NCBI GenBank assembly: GCA_021613335.1
Contig: JAJTWR010000302.1
Location: forward strand, 122,501-186,500
DNA length: 64,000 nt
DNA from: Whitmania pigra
Taxonomy: Eukaryota; Annelida; Clitellata; Hirudinida; Haemopidae
Reading direction: 5' to 3'
The notes beneath the pieces are model-generated. The model made no database searches, was not told the DNA's origin, and saw nothing but the letters and a program-made list of their open reading frames with translations. Of this stretch, positions 46,676 through 55,640 are shown piece by piece. Within the stretch, counting starts at the first letter, position 1. Each line of letters starts with the position of its first letter. The translations under genes and the position numbers were made by a program.

Positions 46676-47419
46676 GAATGGCGGGATTAAAAATTACGTT
46701 ATCGAGTTGTTATCATTATTGGAAATTTGAAAATAATAAAATCAGTTTAATCATTGGCACCTGGTTGTAATAACTAGGTAAATTAAATAACAAAAAATAA
46801 GTTACTAATGAACAGAGAATTAATAAATTTAGAAATGCAATAAAATAAAATCATGAAGTCTGTAAAAACACCTGTTTATTCATTCCATAAAAAAGCTGGA
46901 CTGGTAAAACCACTCAAGCGTTCTTCCGCTTGAGGCTGGTCTAGAAATTGTCGACACCATGATAGCTCGGACGTAATTGATAAATGTATGCAGACTCGCT
47001 CGAAAGATGACGGTGTTAACGAAATTATTTATTTATTTATTTGATTAAAGTTCGTTGCATAACTAAGATGATTTAAACATTTTAACTAAAATAAAATTGT
47101 TTGGCCTATATAATAATGTGTTATTAATACCATTTTTAATTGTAAATTCGTGTTTCTAAATTGAAGAAATTAATTTTAAAATAACAATTTCATTTTTTAA
47201 CACACGGTTTAATGTAATTTATTATTTTTCATAACTTCTTTCAAAAAGTTCGTTTGTAATACTGCCTATATTGGTTGCTATCTCTTTGTCATAATTGGCG
47301 GTAAAGTCAATAACAAATACGTTATTAACGAATTAGTTGATATTTTTCCCCCTAATGAAATGTAAATTATTTTAGCAGGGTACATTTTACTTCTTTAATC
47401 CCCAATTTGATTAATGCTT

Positions 47420-47442
47420 TTTATTTTTATTTTTTTTTTTAG
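47420..47442 (+). promoter_or_regulatory. 3' splice site directly ahead of the RING B start
   Basis: A T tract plus AG ends at 47442, followed by aaaATGACC. It may end a 5' UTR intron or accept a spliced leader. RING C has the same arrangement (acattttag at 50876-50885). Confidence 0.55.
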
Positions 47443-47445
47443 AAA

Positions 47446-49589
47446 ATGACCGAGTTGATCAAAAACGAAGATGTTAATAAAAAACCGGTGCATAGGCAAA
47501 CAATATGCAAAATTTGTGACGGAGAATTGAAAGACGCGTCATTTATTGAGAGATGCCAGCACGTGTTCTGTTTACTATGCATTCAAAAGCATGCTGTTGT
47601 TTCCAACAAATGTCCTGTTTGTGACAAGGAATTCACATGTTACTTATCCAACATCTCAAATAATTTGAAATGTCAGGTGTTTTATGTCAAGAAACCAACA
47701 ATTTCAGTTGAAGAGAGTACAAAAGAAAAAGTTGAAAGCTACTCCTGTGACTGTCAAAATCATCAACAAAATACTGCCTGCAACCATAAATTTTGTCGTT
47801 TGTGCTTTAAGCAGACCTTCCTCAAACTCAAGAAATGTTCAGAATGTTGCAAAAGACTAAAAGAATTGATTACCAAAAAAAATAACAAAATGAACAAGAT
47901 GATGTTAACGTCTCAGTCGAATGTTTTGCATATTCGGCAACTGTACTCCCAAAGTGCAGTCTTGAAAAATTCTTCTAGTCATCATAAAGTAAAATCAGAA
48001 GAAAAACAACTGATTGAACAAATTGAGTTGACTGAAAATGTTGAATGCAGAATTGGACAGACTGAAAATGTTGAATACAGAATTGGACAGACTGAAGACA
48101 AAAACAATGAACTAAGATTTTCCATCTCCAGCGGAACTGCTGTTCTCAACCGAGACACGTTTGTCCGCAGTGAGTCGACTAATTTCAATTCCAGGACGAT
48201 ATCTCTGGAGAAACAATCGAGGTTAACATTTAAGCATACGTTTAATGAAAATATCAAATTAGATGAACAAATCGAAAATTGCAAAAGTCTGAGCTCTTCA
48301 ATTCTCCAGGATGAAAATCCAGGACAAAGTAATTGTGATATTAACTTCAGCAAGTTGGATAAAATAAGATCATTATCTCACGAAATGGAGAACAAATATT
48401 CCAAAAGAATTGATCAAAGTTTAAGTGTTAGTAGTATTGTACAATCTTCTTTAAATGGAGTTAAAAAAGAATTAAATGTTGGTTTATGCATCGAACCACC
48501 AAAGACAGAATCAGAAAAACATCATTCTGATGCAATAATTCAGGAGCCGATCAACAAAAGTATCAAATCGGATGATCCGGCCAACAGCGACCATGTCATT
48601 CCAACTTCTTCGAATATCCACGAAACTCCAAAACAGCAAAATATAAACAGCAACTTTTGCAACACTTCACAGAAGATGAAATCTGAGGATAACACACCAC
48701 AACAACAGATATCTGGAAGAGGTATTGAAACGAATAATAAAACTGAAGTTGTCAACAAAATTGACCCACATTGTCCGACATTGAATGCAACTTCGAATCG
48801 AGTTGAACTTACTGATTTAAGCACGGATCTGTCAAAAATACAATCTGACTTAAAACAACTCAAGGAACAGATGCTAAATAAAAGCACTCGAAAATATGGA
48901 AAGCCTGCAAATGATAGCAGTTTTGAACCGATTCTTACGGCCCTAGGTAGGACTCGTTTCGTCGAAATTATGCTCAAACTTTGTTTGCAGATTAACAATC
49001 AAATTTAACTTTTTCTTTTCATATATAAGAAGATAAAAACTACCACCCAAATAATGACTCCCACCAGACGTTTTGGGAAGGGAGGGAATATAATGGAAAG
49101 TCTAAACGTCGAAAAAACAGACATTTTCCCAGAGGAAATCAAGGTCACAGAGGTCGTCGCAATTCACAATCGGAAGGTTGTTCTTGTGGAGGGCAAGGCT
49201 GCAGATTTTGTCGGTCTTTCTGGCAGCACGAAACGAGACATCGTGGCAATAATCGACATTACGACGTCGTGGAATATCGAGGAAGATCGCGACATCGGAA
49301 CAACGTCCAGCGAGGTAACTTCTGCATACGGGGTAGCTACAGCATACAACGCAATTCAAATTCGTCGAGAATCCACGTAAACGCGACTTACAATGGCGAC
49401 TGTCCCATGAATGAGATGTTGCAACTCATGACAGGATGTGATGAATCCCAAAATACCTTCCGAAGAATGTCAAACTACAGTAATCAGGATTACAATGAGC
49501 CCGTTTGCAACTATAGAGACCGTGGGTATCACCCGTATCATGCAGAACGTGGGTCTAGAAGAGGATATCGAAAAAGACAAAGGAATTAA
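47446..49589 (+). CDS. Double RING-finger protein B
   Basis: Exons 47446-48946 and 49030-49589, joined at phase 1 across an 83-bp intron (gtagga...ataag), 686 residues. RING 1 (about residues 21-61): CKICDGEL...CQHVFCLLC...CPVCDKEF, complete C3HC4. The second RING is decayed (CDCQNHQQNTACNHKFCRLC...CSECC): the first Cys pair is C-x-C and the following loop is shortened. The middle is Ser/Asn/Glu/Lys-rich and probably disordered. Exon 2 is Arg-rich (GNQGHRGRRNSQSEG) and ends with GNFCIRGSYSI and GDCPMNEMLQLM, shared with protein C. Both 1501 + 560 nt and the homologous exon junction in C support the splice. A polypyrimidine-AG (ttttttttttag) ends three bases before the ATG. Molecular role unknown; ubiquitin ligase activity is inferred only from RING 1. 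Confidence 0.83.
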
Positions 49590-50888
49590 TATTATTGATA
49601 ATTTATTGATCTGCTGGCGTTTCTCTAACTGATTTCCCACTTTCTATTTATTTCCAATTTGGTTCATGTAAGACTCGATAAGTAAAATAATTTGACGTGG
49701 AGATGGAACATCAACATAAATATCATAAATAAGCTACGCAATTGCTAATAATATAAAGTGCCTAACTTAGTAACTTAGTTTAATTTTTTTTTAAATGGTT
49801 GGGTGTCCATGGTGATGTGAATGCATTCAATTGTTATATGTCGTCGTAGGGTCGTGTTGCAAGCAAAAATCAGTTTTTGATTTATGAAAAATTGTATAGC
49901 AATATGTTGGTAAGAATTTGTAATTTCAAAATGTTGGTAGAAGCGCATTGTTACTGGGAGGCGAAAAAAAGGAGGTCATATTCTTAAGGGTTTGCCCAAC
50001 TCGGAAAAAGCTGAAATGACTGCTTTTTGAACGTCCCCGCGTTGTTGCAAGTCATTTGAAATGGTTTGTTTACACCTTTACAAATAGTGCGCACATTAAA
50101 AAACATAAATCAACGATGAAATAAAATAGAAGTCTGACAAACTAAAAGCGATGTCATAAAAAAGAAAATATTTGACAAGGACCCTATGGTCTTTTATAAA
50201 TAAAAACACTTAATGGATATATGGGAGGATTTCGTCACAAGACAAAAAAACAGATATTTAACACATTTAAAATGTAGCAAAGTTTTGAAATAAAATTTCA
50301 AAATATGGAAATCATTGTTATGTTTTAGAAATTTTAATTATTTTATTTCGTTACATTTGCTTCCTGTTTGGCAATCTCAAAATGCTTATCTTTTCAGTAT
50401 CTTCCTTAACGAAATTCAAATTTCATTATTTCTCCAACTGATTCAGATTTCCCAACTCTAAAACTGTTTTCAATGAAGTGATCTGATTCAAGTTTATACT
50501 CAAGTGAAATATACGAATATTAAGTCATCAACATCACTGCATCATTTATTTGGGCAAAAGTATTGATTGTGTAATAATTTGTTTTTGTTGAATTCATGAT
50601 ATACATATATGCACATTTTCACAGATAGAAGTCACTGCTTTTATTTTATCTTGATAAAAATACTCCTTTTTTTTCTACCAATAACAGATTTTCGGCTTAT
50701 TGGTCCGCCTTAATGCTATATTATATTATTTGAGGATATCCCCGCGAATGGAAACAATTTCTATTTTACTTTTAATGTCGTGTGTTATTTTATTGTTCTA
50801 TTACTCTGCAATCGATGGATTAGAACTCGTAATTTAATATTTTGACTTATAACTTAATTAATGTCTTTCATGAAATACATTTTAGAAA
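49590..50888. other. RING B to RING C intergenic region
   Basis: 1.3 kb, AT-rich, no supported gene. 49683-49760 resembles 44985-45065 downstream of OPA3-like copy 1, so part of it belongs to the duplicated DNA. Confidence 0.5.
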
Positions 50889-53800
50889 ATGACCGAGTCG
50901 ACCAAAAATGAAAGATTTAATAAAGAGCCGATTCGAAGACAAGCTATCTGCAAAATTTGCAACGGAGAATTGAAAGACGCATCGTTTATTGAGAGATGCC
51001 AGCACGTGTTCTGTTTACTATGCATTCAAAAGCATGCTGTTGATTCCAACAAATGTCCTGTTTGCGACAAGGAATTCACATGTTACTTATCCAACATCTC
51101 AAATAATTTGCAATGCCAGGTGTTTTATGTCAAGAAACCAACAATTTCAGTTGAAGAGAGTACAAAAGAAAAAGTTGAAAGCTGCCCCTGTGATTGTCAA
51201 AATCATCGGCAAAATACCGCCTGCAACCATAAATTTTGTCGTTTGTGCTTCCGGAGGTTGTTCCTCAAACTCAATGAATGTTCAGTTTGTTGCAAAACAC
51301 TCGAAGAATTGATTAACAATGAAAATAACAAAAAGAGTACGACCACACCAGCCTCTCAATCAAGTGAGAATGTTTTGCAGGAAGAGCAGCTCTCGTCATC
51401 TCAATCAGCCATTTTAACATATGCTTCTAACCTTCACAAAGTCAGATCAAAACTGAATGGGCAAACTGAGTTGACAGAAAGAGATGACAATAGAATTGTT
51501 GAAGAGACTAGAAACAGAAACATCGACGAATTGCTTACCAATGACAATTGCGAAAAGAGTACGTTAACCTCTCAGTCGAATGAGAATGATTTACAGCTGT
51601 CATCATCTCAATCTATCATTTTAAAATATGCTTCTGCCCTTCACAGAGTCAGATCAAAGCAGAAACAACTAAATGGACAAACTGAGTTGTTAGGAAAAGA
51701 TGACAACAGAACTGTTGAAGAGACTAGAAACAGAAAAAAAATCGAAAAAGAATTGATTACCAATGAAAATTATAAAAAGATTATGCTAACCTCTCACTCA
51801 AATGAGAATGATTTGCAAAGAGAGCGGACATCATCTCAGTCAACCATTTTAAAATATGCTTCTATCCTTCACAAAGTCAGATCAAAACTGAATGAGCAAA
51901 CTGAGTTGACAGAAAAAGATGACAAGAGACAAAAAGATATTGAAGAGACTAGAGACAGAAACATCGACAAATTGAATACAAACGAAAATCGTGAAAAGAG
52001 TACGTTAACCTCTCAATCAAATGAGAATGATTTGCAGATGTCATCATCTCCATCTATCATTTTAAAATATGCTTCTGCCCTTCACAAAGTCAGATCAAAG
52101 CAGAAACAACTAAACGGACAAACGGAGACGTCAGGAAAAGACGACAATGGGACTGTTGAAGAGACTAGAAACAGAAACAAAAACATCGAACTGAGTCCAC
52201 CAATCTCGGACAGAACTTCGGTTGTTCTCGACCAGAATGCAAACGTTTGCAGTAAGTCAATTAACATAAATTCCAGAATGAAATATCTGGATGAACAATT
52301 AAGAAAAACATTTGAGCAGATGTTCAATCCGAATGCCAAATTAGATGAACGAATCAGGAATGCCACGTCGCCCAACGATCCGAGCTCCTCACCTAACGAC
52401 GAAACTCCAGGACAAAGTAAAGACATCAACTTTAGCATCGACCCGGACAAAATAAATTCATCGGAGAGGCAATTGGATGTACCTGTTCAGCAAATGGCAG
52501 ACGCAGTCGATAACAGAGATGAGCAGACTGTAGTTGCTGATGCTAGTATTCATAATGAAGTTCAGAAAGACTTAGATGTTGGCTTAGTCATTGAGTCGCC
52601 AAAAACAAATTCAGAAAACGATCGAGTCGATGTTGCCATCCTGGGGCCACCGAACGAAAATGCCGAGCTGGACAATCGAGATGGTAACGAAAATGATGTT
52701 CCAAATCGTTCGATTGTTTCTGAAACTCCGCAGCAAAGTAAAATTGTCGACATTTGTGAGACGAACATGAACTCTTGCGAGACTATAGAAACCGAGGAGG
52801 GAGCAGTTCTGCAAATATCAGACAACAGTGTCGATGCAAGTGAACGGAATGTAAGCGAAAATGGCAAAGAAATCGAACCAAGTTTTTCAACTTCGAATGT
52901 TATTCAAAATCAAGTAATAAATGCCGACTTATGCACCGATCTGGTCAAATTGAATCCCATGACGGAACAATTGAATATACTGTACCTTAAAATGAAGAAG
53001 GAATTAGCCAAATTAGATGAGAGATCTTCACGCAATAGCAACATCGATGAACCTAGTTCTTCAATATTCGGTAGGGTTTCGTTCTTTTATGTTTTTTCAA
53101 ACTTTACCTCCGTATCAAATTAAAATTAAAAAAGGAGACTAGTAAATAGAAATAGTAACACTGATTTCAACCTTGTCTTTTAGGCAAAATACAGGAAAAT
53201 GATTCCCAAATTGAGGCACCCGATCAAACTTTTTTGAATGGAAAGATGCTCGAAGGAAAGTCGAAGAGTCGACAGAACAAACGTTCGAGAACGAATCAAG
53301 ACCCTCGCCACTACAAACGACGGAAGGAGTGTTGTTGCACAGAAATTGGGTGCAAATGTGTGTCTTTTGCACAACCTGCGTCAATAAGCCATCCACATCC
53401 CAAATCCATTTCTGGGCGCATGTCTCTTGCACAACCTGCTTCAGTAAATCGTCCATATCCCAAATCTATTTCCGTGTGCACGTCTCTTGCACAACCTGCG
53501 TCAATAAGCCATCCACATCCCAAATCCATTTCAGTGTGCATGTCTCTTGCAAAACCTGCTTCAGTAAGCCATCCACATCCCAAATCCATCTCTGTGTGCA
53601 CCTCTCTTGCACAACCTGCATCAATAAGCCATCCAAAATCCATTTCTGGGCGCATGTCTCTTGCGAAACCTGCGTCAGTAAGCCATCCATATCCCAAATC
53701 CATTTCCGGGTGCATGTCTGTTGCAAAACCTGCTTCAGTAAGCCATCCACATCCCAAATCCATCTCTGTGTGCACCTCTCTTGCACAACCTGCATCAATA

Positions 53801-54994
53801 AGCCATCCAAAATCCATTTCTGGGCGCATGTCTCTTGCGAAACCTGCGTCAGTAAGCCATCCATATCCCAAATCCATTTCCGGGTGCATGTCTGTTGCAC
53901 AACCGGTATTAGTAAGTCATCCCAAATCCATCTCTGTGTGCACGTCTCTTGCACAATCTGCATCAATAAGCCATCCGTATGCAAAATCCATTTCTGGGCG
54001 CATGTCTGCTGCACAACCTGTATTAGTAAGTCGTCCCAAATCCATTTCTGTGTGCACATCTCTTGCACAACCTGCGTCAGTAAGCCATCCATATCCAAAA
54101 TCCATTTCTGGGCGCATGTCTCTTGCACAACCTGCATCAGTAAATCATCCACATCCCAAATCCATTTCTACGTGCGTGTCTCTTGCAAAACCTGCTTCAG
54201 TAAGCCATCCACATCCCAAATCCATTTTAGTGTGCACGTCTCTTGGACAACCTGCATCAATAAGCCATCCAAATTCAAAATCCATTTCTGGATGCATGTC
54301 TCTTGCACAACCTGCATTAGTAAGTCATCCCAAATCCATCTCTGTGTGCACGTCTCTTGCACAACCTGCATCAGCAGATCGTTCACATCTCAAATCCATA
54401 TCGACGATACCCAACCAAGGACATAACAAGGAATTCGGAGGAGATGATGAGGTCATTCAAGGTAACTTCTGCGTTCGAGGTAGCTACAGCATACGACGAC
54501 GATCTTCTCCTTCGAAACCTCCGGAAATCCAGATGAACACGACGTATCAGGGTGACTGTCCGGCAACCGAACTGATGCAACTCGTGGGGGGTCGCAACGA
54601 ATCCCAAAATTCCCTTCAAAGAATGATAAACTCCGGCTTTCAGGATTGCAACCTGCCTGTTAATAACTATGCAAACCAGATACAATATCCGTACATGTAT
54701 CAAGGACAGCCTGCCCAGCCATCGCTTTATGCAAACCAAGGCTCGTACGCACCCCTGGGGCAATATACATTCCAAGGGCCATATGCGAACCCAGGACCCT
54801 ACGCAAACAATCTAGGACAATTTGCAATCCAGAGGCCATACATGAACCCGTTGCAAAATTCGATCGGAGGACCATACTCGAATCAGGGCCCATACGTGAA
54901 CTTAATGCCATGCACATCACTGCGACCAAACCCAGGATCATGTATACAACTGGTGCAGAATAATTCCACAGTACAATATTTCAGCTATTTTTGA
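50889..54994 (+). CDS. Double RING-finger protein C with two repeat expansions
   Basis: Exons 50889-53070 and 53184-54994, joined at phase 1 as in B, 1330 residues. RING 1 is CKICNGEL...CQHVFCLLC...CPVCDKEF. RING 2 is decayed as in B (CDCQNHRQNTACNHKFCRLC). About residues 155-435 comprise four units of roughly 75 residues (SNENDLQ...SIILKYASALHKVRSK...NGQTEL...). Exon 2 starts with a basic stretch (GKMLEGKSKSRQNKRSRTNQ), then 18 tandem copies of an 18/20-residue unit, then GNFCVRGSYSI, GDCPATELMQLV, and a tail rich in Tyr, Asn, Gln, Gly and Pro (NQGPY-type repeats). The shared intron position and the shared end motifs tie it to B. Poly(A) signal AATAAA at 55009-55014. Function unknown; RING 1 suggests ubiquitin ligase activity, the tail suggests self-association. 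Confidence 0.83.
51345..52190 (+). repeat. Four about 225-bp coding repeats in RING C exon 1
   Basis: Each unit encodes roughly 75 residues with the order TSQSNENDLQ, SSSQSIILKYAS, LHKVRSK, NGQTEL, DDN, VEETRNRN. B has one diverged unit at the matching place (SQSNVLHIRQLYSQSAVL). Confidence 0.85.
53355..54410 (+). repeat. 18-copy coding minisatellite in RING C exon 2
   Basis: Units of 60 or 54 bp; consensus SLAQPASVSHPHPKSISVCT, the short form lacking two residues (HP or similar). A three-unit block is itself repeated with a 174-bp period (compare about 53626 and 53800), showing recent growth. Confidence 0.92.
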
Positions 54995-55008
54995 ATGGAT
55001 GTTTGTTA

Positions 55009-55014
55009 AATAAA
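55009..55014 (+). terminator. Poly(A) signal of RING C
   Basis: AATAAA 15 bases after the stop codon at 54992-54994. Confidence 0.6.
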
Positions 55015-55159
55015 CCTGTATTCTGATCATTTTGACCAGTTTTTCCTTTTAATTTTGTTAGTACACGATTTACAAGAATCCTAAAAATTATCCAAAAAAA
55101 AAAAAAACAAAAACTAAACTGGCATTTCTCATTTACACCGAATGTTAACCTCAAATTAT

Positions 55160-55365
55160 GAAAAAAAACTCAACCTTGGTGCTCATTGAGTCTTGTAAAT
55201 ATCTGCCATATGTCACGTTAAACTCCTCAAACAATGTGTCGTGTTCGAAACCCAGCCTGCACTGCCGCCAGCGCCCTTGGGAAGGAGCGCTATATAAATG
55301 GTTACAAGAAGCGCCTCTGACGCTATGCATATGGCGCTATATAAATGAAGTTACAATTACTTAAT
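55160..55365 (+). mobile_element. Possible tRNA-derived SINE fragment
   Basis: Contains gtgttcgaaaccc, resembling a tRNA B box, followed by GC-rich DNA and two copies of gcgctatataaatg, a tail motif common in animal short interspersed repeats. No A box or target-site duplication was found. A related gcgctatataaat occurs at about 17436. Confidence 0.4.
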
Positions 55366-55640
55366 GACACGTCCACACCAGTCCATCCCTCTAATAGTCA
55401 CAAATAGTTCATCCATTGTCAACAACACAAGTTGGAGTGCACGAAGTAATAGTTTAATTGAGAAATGAAAAATTAGTAATTAAATGTTAAATGAAACAGA
55501 ATTCTAGGATCTTTCGACTTTGTTCCATGCAATAGAGGTAAGGATAAGCAATGTTTGGAACAATGTGAAAATTAAGATCGGCCTTCGACAGTGTCACGTA
55601 GGTAACATTCTGACGTGGTTTCGTGGCATCGCCTCCGTCT

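Larger units (their letters stand above)
43440..46690 (+). repeat. Tandem segmental duplication carrying OPA3-like genes
   Basis: Two units of about 1.2 kb (about 43440-44660 and 45470-46690) share not only exons but introns and about 230 bp of upstream DNA, for example cgtaaaacgagtttta and tttcatcgtttcaaac. This is DNA-level duplication, not retroposition. Confidence 0.88.
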
